DNA from: Siphonodentalium dalli | Taxonomy: Eukaryota > Mollusca > Scaphopoda > Gadilida > Siphonodentaliidae | Direction of reading: 5' to 3' | Assembly: GCA_032622095.1 (NCBI GenBank) | Contig: CP136064.1 | Coordinates: 186,726,209 to 186,790,208 of the forward strand | DNA: 64,000 nt | Shown: positions 1-12,895 of the stretch, one piece after another | Layout: each line of letters opens with the position of its first letter | Numbering within the stretch: position 1 is the first letter of the stretch | Translations under genes and position numbers: made by a program | Notes under the pieces: model-generated | Database searches by the model: none | What the model saw: only the letters and a program-made list of their open reading frames with translations | What the model was told of the DNA's origin: nothing

Positions 1-54
1 TATGCGAGTCGACCATAGGTCGCCTCGCATATATAAGAGAATGCATTGGCCTAA
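1..54. mobile_element. Hairpin element, partial copy at window edge
   Basis: Begins inside the unit seen complete near 37850-37922: a GCGAG-centred palindrome (cgaccataggtcg) followed by cgcatatataagagaatgca and ttggcctaa. Only the right half is inside the window. Confidence 0.7.
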
Positions 55-274
55 ATTGACAAATTTGGCGATTTTGTAAAGTTATAAATTAGTTTGAACC
101 GGGATAAATATGATGGGATACTGCTACTATATTACTTGTAGGCCCATGGTCGAGTTTGGGACTAGTAGGCTATGATTCTCGTACTGGATAAGCACACACG
201 GGCTGTTCCTGCAATTATTAAATTACAAGTAATTTGTTATGAAAGTGACTGTTATCTTAATTATGAAGTTTATT

Positions 275-475
275 TCTTCTTCTTCTTCTTCTTCTTTCTT
301 CTTCTCTGTCTATCCAGCCTGTCTATCCAGCCACATGTATCGCCCAATATCTAGTAGCGAATGAAACTGTGCACCACATCTGAAATGTGTACTTGATAAT
401 CAACACTATCACCACATATATCTATATCTATATTTGCGGATGTCTGTCTGTCTGTCTGTCTGACTGTCTGTCTGT
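275..475. repeat. (TTC)n and (TCTG)n microsatellites
   Basis: A TTC run at about 275-306 and a TCTG run at about 441-475. The 60-codon open frame over the first is poly-Phe read from the microsatellite and is not a gene. Confidence 0.9.
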
Positions 476-499
476 GTTCTATAAACATCCACGGGGGAC

Positions 500-2045
500 C
501 ATCTATATGGCACCAAAGGGGTCTAGCAGGGGTAACTTTTTACGAGGAAGATAATGGTACGTGTTGGAATTTTTCTAAAGTGACGCTGTTGTTTTCAAGG
601 GCAGAACTGGGGAGGGGCAGCAACAATTTTTGTCGCTGATTCCCACCAAACTTATACATTATCATCTCCATGATATGAGGAATCAAATGGTGCGGTTTTA
701 TTATGTCAAAAGTGGCGCCGTTCGAGTCATAGTGCACGGAAGTGGAGATGGGCACCAAAATTGTTAAAATTTATTTATCGCCGATTTCCACCAAGTTGAT
801 ATACATTCTTCTCCATGATACAAGGAATCTAATCGTGTGATTGAACGACGCCAAATTGGTGTCGTTTGGATGAGAGGTTGGGGGAAGGGCACTAAATTTT
901 ATAAGAATTTCCACCAATTCGCATTCTTCTCCTTGATGCGAGGATTCAAGTCGTGTGATTAAAAGACGCCAAATTGGTGGCGTTTGGATGAGTGATTGGG
1001 GGAGTAATCAATTTGATAAGGATTTGTTTATTCGCCGATTACCATCAAACTTATACATAATCATATCCATGATATCAGGAGTCTAATTGTTTAGTTTAAA
1101 GATGTCAAAAGTTGAGCCGTGCGACATCGGTGCAAGGAGAGGGAGATGGACACCAAAATTGCTAAACAAAAAAAACAAACAAAAAAAGAAGACTTCAGCA
1201 TCGATTTCCAGAAGTTGATACATATTTTTCTCCGTGATACGAGGAATCTAATCCTGTGGTTTAAATACGCCAAATTGGTGTGGTTTTGGTGAGAGATGGG
1301 GACTCTAAATTTGAGACGAAATTCTTCAGTCGCTCATTTCCACCAATTGCATACATATTCATCTTCATAATGAATCTAATTGGGTGGTTTAAGGATGTCA
1401 AAAGTGGTACCGCTTTTGTCAGGGATAGGGTCACAAAACTGATAAAAAATATGTTTAGCGCCAATTTCCACCAATTCATATATCTCTTCTACAGTGATAC
1501 GAGGAATCAAATCGTATCGTTTAAAGAGGCCACATTTGGTGCCTATATTTGATAATGTCTGTGTTCTATATAACTTTACGAGGTAGCAAAGGGATCTCAA
1601 ATGCAGGGGTAAATTTTTAAGAGAAAGATAATGGTGCTGGTTAAAATCATCTAAAGTTACTCTGTTGGTGGCATGGGCAGAAAGGGGGAGGGCAGCAAAA
1701 ATTATGAAATAGTTTTGTCGCCGATTTCCGACAAACTTATACATAATCATCTTCATGATATGGCGCCACTCGAGTCACGGAGGGGAGAGGGGAACAAAAA
1801 TTGATACAAACATATTTTAGCGCCGATTTATACCAAATTGATACAAATGATCTCCATAATACCATAAGTGTAATTAACGTGGTTTAAATATGTGAAAAAT
1901 GGGGCCGTTCGGGCCATGACTGTGGAGGGAGGGACACCAAAGCTGATACAAATATGTTTAGTACTAATTTTCACCAAATCTTACACGTTCTTCTCCATGC
2001 AATGATACGAAGGAATCAAATCATGAGCGTTAAAGACACTACAGT
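500..2045 (+). repeat. Array of ~10 diverged ~120-160-bp units (family R2)
   Basis: Each unit contains a version of gccgatttccaccaa, then acttatacataatcatctcc, atgatacgaggaatc and a GGGAGGG-rich stretch with caccaaaattgataa. The accaaa-cttatacat core recurs near 646, 788, 910, 1044, 1210, 1342, 1468, 1732, 1830 and 1972. Short open frames here are chance by-products. Related copies lie near 20255-20560, 21640-22215 and 36195-36295, so the family is dispersed as well as tandem. Confidence 0.85.
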
Positions 2046-2079
2046 TCTTGCACAATGAGGGACCTTTCTAACTGAATCC

Positions 2080-2268
2080 ACACGATCGATGACCAACAAA
2101 ACGTACTCGGAAATGTCAACACGGTATACCCAGAAAGTGTTCGTGATGATAGTTTATGTGTCAAATTGATACAACTGACAACACCAAGTGACTATGGCAC
2201 TTTTGACAACACCCACGGCGTCAACAACGGTTGACATTTTCTGTCAACTCAAGAATGACCCGATACAG
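2080..2268 (-). repeat. Dispersed repeat R1, inverted copy
   Basis: The reverse complement matches 22560-22720 and 63065-63230: gagttgacag with a variable stretch, gtgttttcaaaagtg, and cataa-ctg-cacaaa-acttt in the same order. Confidence 0.75.
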
Positions 2269-2269
2269 A

Positions 2270-3120
2270 GGATCTTTATTATTTTAGAACAGGCTCATGG
2301 CCTAACGTAAACGACTTAAAATCTCGCTATATGTCGGGCACATGTAGCTGATATATAGCAATATTTATTTTAAACTGAGAATAATTAGCCAGTATAGCAC
2401 TATGAACAGAGGAGCACCTGGACATTTGATTAAAAAATCCGTATCTTCGTGGAGATACGATAACCAGGTGTCCTTAAAATCTTAGTCTAATCCACTAGGT
2501 GTATGTAAAACACAATTGTCGTATATTTTTGTGAACTTATGTGTTTATGATGTTCATGTTTTGATCCCAATACAAATATTAAAAAACAAACAAACAAACG
2601 TCAATTCCTACAGCGACGACTGCACAATTTAAAAAATGATAACGTCTGAAGTATGCACTGTTGTAAATACATAAATATTTCTTTATTGTCAATCATTCCG
2701 ACAAGGTGAACCACTATACTGATAAACCATGTATAAGAAAGAAATTTTGTGATGCCATTCCAATATACAATTTACGAGAATACGTGTAAGAGTATTCCCA
2801 CAAAATGTCAACAGAGGAGGGTTTCACACCATTTTAACCTTGGCAACGCCGGGTAACCCTGCTAGTACACAATATATACATAGCACGTGCATTTGTGTAC
2901 TAAACCGCCATTGTCACTGACGACAGATCAATTTTACATTTGCACCTGAAATGTCTGTCAACTTGCCATCGCAGCTCTACTTTTGAACATAACTGATGTC
3001 ATATACTCGGATCCATTATTGAGTAATCAATCAAACCGACAGTCATATCCGGGGGGAAATGTATAATACGCAAGTGTGGAGATACGTGATACGTTGCTAC
3101 TCCATGTAGTATGGGCTCTC
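2270..3120. other. AT-rich stretch without a recognisable gene
   Basis: I see only short repeats. Near 2440-2475 is a small hairpin-like segment (tatcttcgtggagatacgata). At 2843-2868 is the phrase ggcaacgccgggtaaccctg followed by ctagta. A similar inverted phrase (gcaggttagcccgccactgg) occurs near 58850 and may mark a transposon end. Confidence 0.5.
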
Positions 3121-3335
3121 ATTACCCGAGGTGTCACCTGAAATGGGAATTTCAGCGACCATCATATTTATGTAGCCCAACTATTCTAATTTCGGGATCC
3201 GGTTGTTGCGGTGTCAATATAGTGCGCAAAATATAATTTTGTCACATTTTCCTCATGCTACCCAACCTTATTGTTATGCATGTTTCTGGTTAGTTCCTGT
3301 AATGTTCATCAGTCTAAGATTTTTAAGCTGTATTC
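3121..3335 (+). repeat. Inverted pair R3, left copy
   Basis: About 210 bp matching the reverse complement of 11474-11670. Shared blocks include cacctgaaatgggaatttca, tatttatgtagcccaactat, cgggatccgg and ttcctcatgctacc. The two copies face each other across 8.1 kb of nested repeats. Confidence 0.85.
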
Positions 3336-3370
3336 AATATATATTTTTCTTCCTTTGATATGTATGACAG

Positions 3371-3435
3371 GTATTCCCAATTCTCCAATAATGATAACAC
3401 CATCATTGCCATCAAGCCGCGCCGGAGTCCACTAG
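3371..3435 (+). repeat. 65-bp direct repeat, copy 1
   Basis: Identical by eye to 4191-4255, from gtattcccaattctccaata to gccggagtccactag. The 820-bp offset brackets an AT-rich stretch. Confidence 0.9.
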
Positions 3436-4005
3436 GGGTCGACATCAGCGTTTATTGGTATACATGCTTACAAGTTAAGGAACGGACTTGTCTTCACATA
3501 CAGGTTAATTACATCCTACTGTGTCTGCGTTGGCGGTCAGGAAAAAACCAACGAAAAACCTCTTGGGAAAAACGATGGAAACCTGCTTTCCGAAACCAAC
3601 ATCACTAACGCAGCTCGAATGTTCGGAAATTCATTCTAATTGATCAATTGTGCAACACAAACCTGTGTACACACTATATAATACCAATATAAATTAACAT
3701 ATTTAACATGTTCAAATATATACAATATGATCGTGATCGGATGACACATTTATATGCGTTTAATATAAATGACTACATATAAAACTATTACTTCCTGAAT
3801 AAGGTGCGATATGCACATTTCAAAGTTACAATTAACTTTTATTAATGATAATTCAAAAAAAAATTCAACGTCAACTTTCTATAGTATGCATGATTTCATG
3901 CGTTATAAGAATATATGCTTATCAGATATAGTTTCAAAATACGCATCTCATTACGATATTGAACCGTCAATCCATAACATTACTGAAATGTTTGAAACAA
4001 AAAAT

Positions 4006-4166
4006 TTGGAGTTGACCCGACATACAAGGCGATTCGGCTAGAAATGACACCACACGCTCTATAATAGCGTGACCTATTTTCATTGTTCATGCACGAAGCG
4101 ATAATTGATCGCTCACTCATTATTACCATGAACAGTGAATACAAAAGTTTTCGGCTAATGTGCTTT
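4006..4166 (+). repeat. 161-bp direct repeat with nested stem-loops, copy 1
   Basis: Identical by eye to 8499-8659. It contains three inverted repeats: cacgct...agcgtg, gcgat-aattg-atcgc, and an outer ttgttcatg...catgaacag enclosing the second. Could be a transposon end or a structured RNA; no known RNA family is recognised. Confidence 0.9.
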
Positions 4167-4190
4167 GCACCAAACGCTGAAAACTGATCA

Positions 4191-4255
4191 GTATTCCCAA
4201 TTCTCCAATAATGATAACACCATCATTGCCATCAAGCCGCGCCGGAGTCCACTAG
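4191..4255 (+). repeat. 65-bp direct repeat, copy 2
   Basis: Second copy of 3371-3435, starting 24 bases after the end of the 161-bp repeat. Confidence 0.9.
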
Positions 4256-4440
4256 ATCCATTACAAAGAATTGGTAGTTGGAATCATTAAATATTAAACT
4301 TTAATCTTATAATAATAAGAAAATATATTCCATTATACCGAAAAGTTGATCATATTTGTGTAATCTACATGAACATTAATTCGTGTTTGCCCATGTTACA
4401 GACACCTTACAACAATCCACATATACATGTGCATATATAC

Positions 4441-5170
4441 ATACATAATCACTGATGCCTAGCATCTTGAGTATTATCATGGGCCTCACGCCCTTGCTCC
4501 GACATGCTTCCAAATGCCGAGCATCTTGAGTATTATCATGGACCTCAAAACCCTCGCACATACGTGCTTCCAAATGCCGAGCATCTTGGAAATTATCATG
4601 GGCCTCACGCCCTCGCATCGGCATGCTTCCAAATGCCGAGCTTCTTGAGTATTATCATGGGCCTCAAACCCTCATACAAACGTGCTTCAAAATGCCGAAC
4701 ATTTTGAAAATTATCATGGGCCTCACGCCCTCGCACCGGCATGCTTCCAAATGCCGAGCTTCTTGAGTATTATCATGAGCCTCAAACCCTCACACGGACG
4801 TGCTTCAAAATACCGAGCATTTTGAGAATTATTATGGGCCTCACGCCCTCTCATCGACATGCTTCCAAATGCATAGTATCCTGATTATTATCATGGGCCT
4901 CAGACCCTCGCACCGACGCGCACCAAAATAACAACATGCTATAATAATGGCATGACGCCTTCGCACTAAAGCGTTACATTACTACTAAAGCATATCACTC
5001 GCGTACCAAAACTCGATGCCAGTTCTAAATGCCGAGCACTAGTATATCTTGATTATCATCATGGGCCTCAAACCCTCGCACCGACGCGATTCCAAATGTC
5101 GATCATCTTGGAAATTCCACATGGGCCTCTAAAACGCACACAAAGGCGCCATTAAACATGCCAAACAAAA
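4441..5170 (+). repeat. 59-bp minisatellite
   Basis: The phrase aaatgccgagcatcttga and atcatgggcctcacgccctc recurs every 58-59 bases from about 4450 to 4920, then in decayed form to about 5170. Open frames on both strands here are periodic artefacts. A relic block (ccaaaataacaacatg ... gcgttacattactac) occurs near 4923-4985 and again near 5325-5420. Confidence 0.9.
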
Positions 5171-5499
5171 TATTCGATGTTTAACATTTGGTTAAGTTAT
5201 CATGGACCACATGCCATCATATCAAAATTCTATAACATGGCTTTATAAAACCCAGATTGTTAAAACCATGTTAACAAGGTCTAACACCTATGCACAAAAG
5301 CGCTATATTCAAGTGCTCGAACACCAAAATAACAACATGTATATCGGTTTTAACATCAATACACAATCGTAGGCTCTAATAATGGCATATCGCCTTCGCA
5401 TTAAAGCGTTACATTACTACCAGAACATATAGCTCTCGTACCAAAACGCGATTCAAGTTCTTATAACGAAAATCCGTGCTAAATCCATATTACCACGAC

Positions 5500-8340
5500 C
5501 TATTGTACATACCACAAAATCACTGACATGTTTTCGACCTGATCAACGGCCGCACATTAGTTTTGCATATATCAAGCTGACGACCATATGTCATGTCGCA
5601 CGCAATTATAGGCACTCACGGCCACGCATTATATATTTAAGCGTTTATGTCAACAACACATATCCATATCATAGCATCCTTCAGCTTCGCACCCAATAAT
5701 ATTTTCGTCACCATATCAAAAACCGTTTCTACCCGCGCACACTATATATACGGGCGTTCGCACACACAATTTAGTGTTACTATATCGGGGGTCTCCGCCC
5801 ACACACCATTTAATCGTATAACAAACAGTGCGTCTTCGTAAAGCATAAACGTAAACTATTTAGTTTTTACCATCGGGCCCGCGTAAAAATATAGTCGTTA
5901 TATCTCATGTCCTTCAGACAAACGCACAACGTTTAATGTTGATATATATCATGCGGTCTATTGCCCGCGTTCTCTATTATCATTTATTTCAGTGGCCTCA
6001 CGCCCTCATATATACATTTCGTGTATATATAGTGTTCCACCGTATATATGCGTGTACACACCATAACCATCGGTACAATCGAACACCTGTATATGCGTTA
6101 ACAAAATTAACATTACAAAGTCCCTGCTCACATCTACAAGCATCTATATATGGGGGAATATCAAATAACATTTTCTTCATACATATTAAATAGACGTGCC
6201 CGTCATATAAACAGTTCAATAACATTACTAACAAATGTTATAATCTTTGAGTCTATACAATGTATATAAACATATATATACCACCGCCAACCATAGTTAC
6301 TTTTCCGTTTTAAGCTTATTTCCACTCGAATGTCCATCGATGAATTCACGAATTGTAGCTGTCCATTCGTCTATGTTGTTTTGCTTTTGTTATACACCAC
6401 CGCAACATAGATCCCCATAATTTGGTTCCAAATACACCATGATAAATTATCGGACGTATCGTATCTGCAAAGCAAATTTTATTCACAATGTACCAAACAA
6501 CCTTCCTCAAAATTCCGATATGTATATACAATGTATACACACATTCCCAATTACCCCCAACAATACAACCTCATTATTTTCAAAAATACATGACATATAT
6601 AATCGTGCATATACACTTCTTATTCTGTTAGATACATATGTACGCACACAAGGTACACATTTTTTCACAATATACATATCGTCAGACCATGTTCAAGAAA
6701 CATGTCATTAACACCAATAGCTGCGCCACGCGCTTGCTCCGATCTCAAATTTACCCATGTTCTACAAATGAACAGGAAAACCAGCTTATCATGGGTTCTC
6801 ACCCAACGTCATTACTTCAGACTTATAGACGGTTTTTATGATCTCAAAACATACATGTTTATATATGATATATACCACAAACAACAACAAATCTAATCCC
6901 GTTGCGTTTTCCTTGCAGCCGATCATCGTTAATAATTCGATTTATATTATATAATTGATATAGCGCTTTCGATATATTGACTGAATTATACGATGTCAAT
7001 TTTGTCCGAGAATAAAACGGTTCTCGCACGTTATATACCACATATATATATACACACACGCAAACAGGCATATATCACATGCATACGCATGCATATCACT
7101 ACACTGCTTCTTGTATGGCGTGTCTCATCAAGACACATAGCCTCCATTTTCCCTACACTTATACATACACCGTATATATGCTCGTGCTTATTTAGCTCAC
7201 CGTAAATATGTCATGCAAACAAATGTATCACACGATACCATGTCATTATATTAACATGCTAATTCCCCATTCATTTTCCCCCCACATCAAAATGGGTCCA
7301 AAATCAGCAATATGCATAGCAAAAACGCATAAAATATTAGCATTAATTTGTATTTTTTTAAAACGTTTAAATGCAAAATGGAAATGCACTTCACTGGATT
7401 GGGCACATTCAAAACAGCTGAACACCATACTGAGTGACTAATCAGATATAAGCAACATACCACAAAATATCACATTTATAACTTGATTATTAATCTCTTG
7501 GTTGGAATTTTCTAAATTTAGTATTTATTACTATCAAACATTATTGGCGTTCTTGTCCAATTATATACTTCCGCGCATACATGGGCGCATACGTATATAT
7601 AACACCTGGAATAAATTTACATGTATGTACACGTATCAGTGACTATATGTAGTTGTGTAGTAAAGCTGTTTACTTTTTACCTCACAATAACTGAACACAT
7701 AGCTTATTCTGCTATATCGCTATCTAAATCGTGTTTCACCAAGTCGCACTGACAAAAACATGCAAGCAACTACTATACTCATCTTATTCCGATTCATTCC
7801 ATGCAAATCGTATGATTCGATCCAATTGGTAAGCATCCATGAATGTACTCGGCCATACTGTTGTCTGTTCGCTGAGATCATCTGCGTGTAACCAACTGCC
7901 TCATGCATTCCCTCGAATTGAATCATCAGCTATAAGGATTAAATTTTACCCATTAGGTCTGGAAATATTTCCATCAGAATGACAAGACAGGTGAATAAAT
8001 ACAGTCTTATCACCAAATAAATTTGCCGGCATTTGAATATGTAAATTAGTTTATTATATCCTCATACATGTGCACATTTCCCCCAGCAATATTCTCAAAA
8101 CATATTTTCTTCACGATTATCTTTAATTTCTAACAAAAATGTTATTAAATACTGACTCTCTTTTTACCATTCGTGTGGAAAATTTTATGCAATATATATA
8201 TGGTTCATTCTCACCTTAAAATTATTTTTTCTGACTGTAAACTACCTGTTAAACTTAAAATTATTTTTCTGACTTAACTACATGTTAAAATTATAATTAT
8301 AATTTTGCCAGGACACCTGTTCTGTTACAAAAATACAACG
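5500..8340. other. AT-rich segment with no supported gene
   Basis: Dominated by TATA/CATA-rich low-complexity sequence with many short open frames on both strands. None has a recognisable domain, a good start context plus splice sites, or an organised codon pattern. It lies between the two copies of the 161-bp direct repeat and may be interior sequence of one large decayed element. Confidence 0.5.
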
Positions 8341-8498
8341 GTACTTAACTTATAAATGCGAACACAAAATGTTCGACTTGAAGATCTCTTCCACCAATTG
8401 GTCATTACTCTGGTATATGACAGTCGGATGTCTGAGTTCTCTGCTGTATATTATCCAGTCGGACCATAACCAGAAACATAAGGTAGTGAACAAAAAAA

Positions 8499-8659
8499 TT
8501 GGAGTTGACCCGACATACAAGGCGATTCGGCTAGAAATGACACCACACGCTCTATAATAGCGTGACCTATTTTCATTGTTCATGCACGAAGCGATAATTG
8601 ATCGCTCACTCATTATTACCATGAACAGTGAATACAAAAGTTTTCGGCTAATGTGCTTT
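8499..8659 (+). repeat. 161-bp direct repeat with nested stem-loops, copy 2
   Basis: Exact copy of 4006-4166, 4,493 bp downstream. Immediately after it, 8683-8735 is inverted relative to 10637-10690 (gttcaatgt...gtcagtgagaata) and 10800-10860. Confidence 0.9.
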
Positions 8660-9049
8660 TTTGAAAAAGGTTACGTGACCAGACTATTCTCACTGACTAC
8701 CGTTTTGATCAAAATTTGACATTGAACCCTATGGAGAATATTGTGTTATTTTACTCGAATGTTGATATTAATATCACTATACGGCCACCAAGTGCTACTA
8801 TATGAGGACGAGACATTCACCGAATGATCACCAGTTTCACAATGTGACTATATTGTATATAATATTATTGTTTTGTTGATACGTGTTAGCAACAGACTAG
8901 TGAATGAAGCCAACTTGTAGAACATAACGAATTGTAATGTGACAAATACACTGGTTAATTATACTCCGTCATCATCGCTCTCAAGAATCTATCACACATA
9001 CATCAGGAGAGTATTGTTTTCTATGGAAGGCATAGTTATGGGGTTTCGT

Positions 9050-10330
9050 CCTTCCACATTCATATGGTGTACATTCACCTTTATATGGCATTCATTCACC
9101 TCTGTATGATGTGCATATGTCGTTATATTGTGTCCATTGAACTCCATTCATCTTTATATGGTGTCCATACACATTTATATGGCATTCATTATCCTATATA
9201 TGGTAAGTAAATGTCATTATATGGCTTATATGGTGCGCATTCATATTTGCATAATGTCTATTCACTTTTATATGATGTGTACATGTCCATATGTGGTGTT
9301 CATTCACATTTATAATGGTGAGCTCTGTTGGTGTCAATCCACCTTTATATGGTATTCATTCGCCTTTCTATGGTGTCTATTCACCTTTATGTGGTGCCAA
9401 TTCACCTATATATGGTGTCAATTCACCTTTATGTGGTGCCATTCACAGTTATATGCTGCCCATTCACCTTTATATGGTGTGCAAATGTCTTTTATGTGGT
9501 CCTTTCACCTTTATATGATGTGCAAATGTCTTGATATGGTGTCCATTCACCTGCCTTTGATGTGCAAATGTCTTTACATGGTGTCCATTCACCTTTATAT
9601 TGTGTGCGGATGTCTTTATATGGTGTTCATTCACCTTTCTATGGGGCCCATTCACCGATATATGGAGTCAATTTACCATTATATGGTGTGCGAATGTTTT
9701 TATGTGATGTCCATTCAACTTTATATGGTGTCCATTCACTTTTCTATTTGGTGTCCTTTCACATCTATATTGTGTGCAAATATCTTTATATGATGTCCAT
9801 TCACTTTATATGGTGTGCAAATGCCTTTATATGATGTCAATTCACCTTTATATGGTGTCCATTATGTGTTGTTTCCTTTGTACGGTGTCAATTCAAAAAG
9901 ATATTTTCACGCCATATACATACATTTCCACATGTTATGACGACAATTTAAAATCATATAAAGATTAATGGACACCATATAAAGGTGGAACCACATCATA
10001 CAAAAACGTATGCATATCATATAGAGAACAGATGACACCATCTTGCTATTGGTGTCCATTCACTTTATATGGTGTGCAAATGCCTTTATATGATGTCAAT
10101 TCACCTTGATATGGTGTCCATTATGTGTTGTTTCCTTTGTATGGTGTCAATTCAAAAAGATATTTTCACGCCATATACATACATTTCCACATGATATGAC
10201 GACAATGTAAAATCATATAAAGATTAATGGACACCATATAAAGGTGGAACCACATCATACAAAAACGTATGCATATCATATAGAGAACAGATGACATCAT
10301 CTTAATGGTGAACGGATACCATATACAGGT
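9050..10330. repeat. ~22-24-bp minisatellite with a 259-bp tandem duplication
   Basis: Units of the form ttcacctttatatggtgtcc are repeated dozens of times, alternating with tgtgcaaatgtctttatatg. From 9795 to about 10053 a block is repeated at 10054-10303 (offset 259). Towards the end of each block the unit flips orientation (ggacaccatataaaggtgga), making an inverted junction. A 221-codon open frame at 9128-9793 is repetitive shadow coding, not a gene. Confidence 0.9.
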
Positions 10331-11470
10331 ATCAATAAAACATAATTTACCTTATAGCCACATCGTGAAAATAATTATAGGCTTGTGACAATTTTTCATT
10401 TGACTCAACATGCATCAGATTGTATGGTATCGGGGTCATTACAAACCATTGTACACAAACTTTTGCCCAGTGCTGTATCTAGAAGCATAATTATATCGAC
10501 TATTGCATACATTAGATTACTGATAGTTACAGTGGGTCGGGCGCGATTGTATTGTCTTCATATAGTAGCACGCGGTTACGGTTTAGTGATTTTACTATCA
10601 ATGTTCGAGTAATATAACTAAATATTTAACGTAGGTTCAATGTTAAATTTTTATCGCAACTGTAGTCAGTGAGAATAATATGACCACATTCATTTTTTCT
10701 AAACTGCACCTGAGTTTCATTTAAGTATTTTTGAGAAATATCAATTCACATATTATCCACAAATGGGCGCCATTTATCCCAAATAAAAGAATCTCCATAT
10801 GGTTCAATGTTAATTTTTTATCACAACTGTAGCCAACAAGAACCCACTGACCATATCCAAATTTTCAAATATATGTGTGAGGTTCACACTTAGCAGTTGT
10901 CATAATATTTCAAATAGAACCGATCACCATATGCCAAATGGCACCATCTATCTTTTTCGATAAAAACAAAACGCTCTTTACATTATTTTGACCCCGTTTT
11001 ACGCCGACACTCCAAAATTTAAGAATGGAAACAAGTCAATTCAGAAAATATACCTAATAGGCATACAACATTTGTTTTCAGATCGCTTTTAGCAAGCAAC
11101 AAATGTGATATAACATAAGAAATCCGACTATTGTCAAATGTGTCAATAAATATAATTTTGGGGAAGGGATAAGTTTTTGCCTTGTATTCGCATTACGTAC
11201 GACATAGGGCAACACTAATACAGCCATCGAATAGCAGATATGCCACGGGTCACAAAAATGCATATATATGGTGACAAATTCCGATAAGATTTTGATAAAC
11301 GAAGTTGAAACAGGCACATTTAGCTGAATCAGCGAAATAAATACATTCACAATTAACAAAATAGGTCACAGCTCAAACGTCCAAAGATTATCTGGCAACT
11401 TTTTACTATTTTCAATATCACTCACATAACTGTCATCCATATCAAAGGGAGAATAAGATAAATTGAATAC
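10331..11470. other. Unannotated intergenic stretch
   Basis: Contains two direct copies of a gttcaatgtt-containing segment (10637 and 10800) related by inversion to 8683-8735. No coding signal that I can support. Confidence 0.5.
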
Positions 11471-11473
11471 AGC

Positions 11474-11670
11474 TAAAGAATCCTAGGCTGATGAACTTCA
11501 CAGGAACTAACCCGAAAAATGCATAAAAATAAGGTTGGTAGCATGAGGAAAATGTGAAAAAAATCATATTTTGCCCCCTATATTGATACCGCAACATCCG
11601 GATCCCGAAATTGGAATAGTTGGGCTACATAAATATGGCTGTCGCTGAAATTCCCATTTCAGGTGACATT
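11474..11670 (-). repeat. Inverted pair R3, right copy
   Basis: Reverse complement of 3121-3335; see that entry. A CA-rich simple-sequence stretch follows at about 11708-11790. Confidence 0.85.
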
Positions 11671-12350
11671 GTGCCCCATATCGCAACTTCCACAACACTG
11701 CATCCCCCAATCACACACACACACACGCACACCCTCCCTAACACACTCACACACGCAGACACACACCCTCACACGCCCGCGCACGCGCATCCCTTTGTGA
11801 ATATTCTATATTTATTTACAGACACTCATAAGATATTTCGGTATTCAAACAAAAGCTGTAGGTATTCTCCATATATCGACGTGTATTTATGACGAACTCG
11901 GCGTTTACCATTGACGTTTATGATATTTTCAAATGTTATCATAACGGTTTCTATAGATGATATTTTCATAGATAATAATTGCCGTTTGTGATATTTTAAA
12001 CGTGACCACTGCTAGAATCAATTAAAAAAAACACTGATTTACCCACAAGTTGCCACAACTAAACGGAATGACTTATGCAACTGGCCTCACTTTCATTTCT
12101 ATATTCACCGACTCGACGTGTCAAGGGGGAAAATGCATCATCGATTGAGAAAATTATCAACTGACACACGCCCCTTGCACAACGGGCATACATTAGTTGC
12201 CAGTATCTTAGTGATAGTCATCGATATTCGGTGTTCAGTGTGCTCGCCACAGCCTTGACGTCCATTCCATAGGCGCGTGTAAACCGCTTTCCATATGAAC
12301 AATTGTACTTGACGTACTGTTATACTATTGTTGACGATTACAAATTGATC

Positions 12351-12648
12351 ATGGTGGACAGTATCCTCTTCTTGTTGTTGCTAGTTGTCGCCCTTGTGAG
12401 CGGAACTCACGTGTTCGGACCAGCTGAACGTGGCATCATTTCAGCCGACGTGTCTATGTACCGGCTGTCTAGTTCAACCACCAATCCTTTGAAGTGTGTC
12501 CGAAAGTGTGTTGAAACAGCAGAGTGTATGTCCGTGACGTTTGATGAAAATTGTAACGAATGTACGCTGCAGAGTCAAGTGTGGGATGCATACGATGGCT
12601 GGCTTGTGGCAATGAACAGCACGCTACTCTACTACCAAAGACTCACAA
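12351..12648 (+). CDS. Exon 1: signal peptide and PAN/Apple-like domain
   Basis: The start ATG at 12351 has A at -3 and G at +4. It is followed by a hydrophobic run (SILFLLLLVVALVSG, residues 4-18), a textbook secretory signal. Residues about 26-97 look like a PAN/Apple module: cysteines at 49, 53, 59, 68 and 71 in the spacing C-x3-C-x5-C-x8-C-x2-C, with CTLQ after the last pair as in the PAN family's CxL ending. NST at residues 89-91 is a possible N-glycosylation site. The exon is 298 nt and ends phase 1 at a strong donor (a|GTGAGT). Reading through the donor reaches a stop within a few codons, as expected for an intron. The frame stays open upstream of this ATG, but no earlier ATG gives a better signal peptide. 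Confidence 0.8.
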
Positions 12649-12764
12649 GTGAGTATTTATTTTAAACATATTTTATAACCAACAAAATTATATTGTGAAT
12701 TGACAAATGGTTTGGGGCACAAATGCTACAACTTCCCTATGCCCTTAACAAAATGGATGTTTTA

Positions 12765-12895
12765 CAGCATACCTGTGGCATATTTGCAACAAATTGTGTG
12801 TTCGCTGAAAGTGCACACATTCGCAGGTGTTTGCCGCAAACTTGTGTGTTTACTGCAACTTTGCCGCAACTCACAACCGTTCGCCGGAATAGGTT
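12765..12895 (+). repeat. Short repeated motif in intron 1
   Basis: Variants of tttgccgcaa followed by cttgtgtgtt recur about every 24-40 bases. A related inverted segment with gtttgcggcacattttcagc lies at 19025-19095, just upstream of exon 2. Confidence 0.6.

Noticed and set aside
4006-8659. 161-bp repeats as retroviral-type LTRs
   Set aside because: They do not begin TG or end CA, there is no primer-binding site or polypurine tract that I can see, and the interior has no gag/pol frames.
9128-9793. 221-codon open frame on the + strand
   Set aside because: Peptide is a repeat of the minisatellite unit (YMVSIHL-like); other frames are open in the same way.
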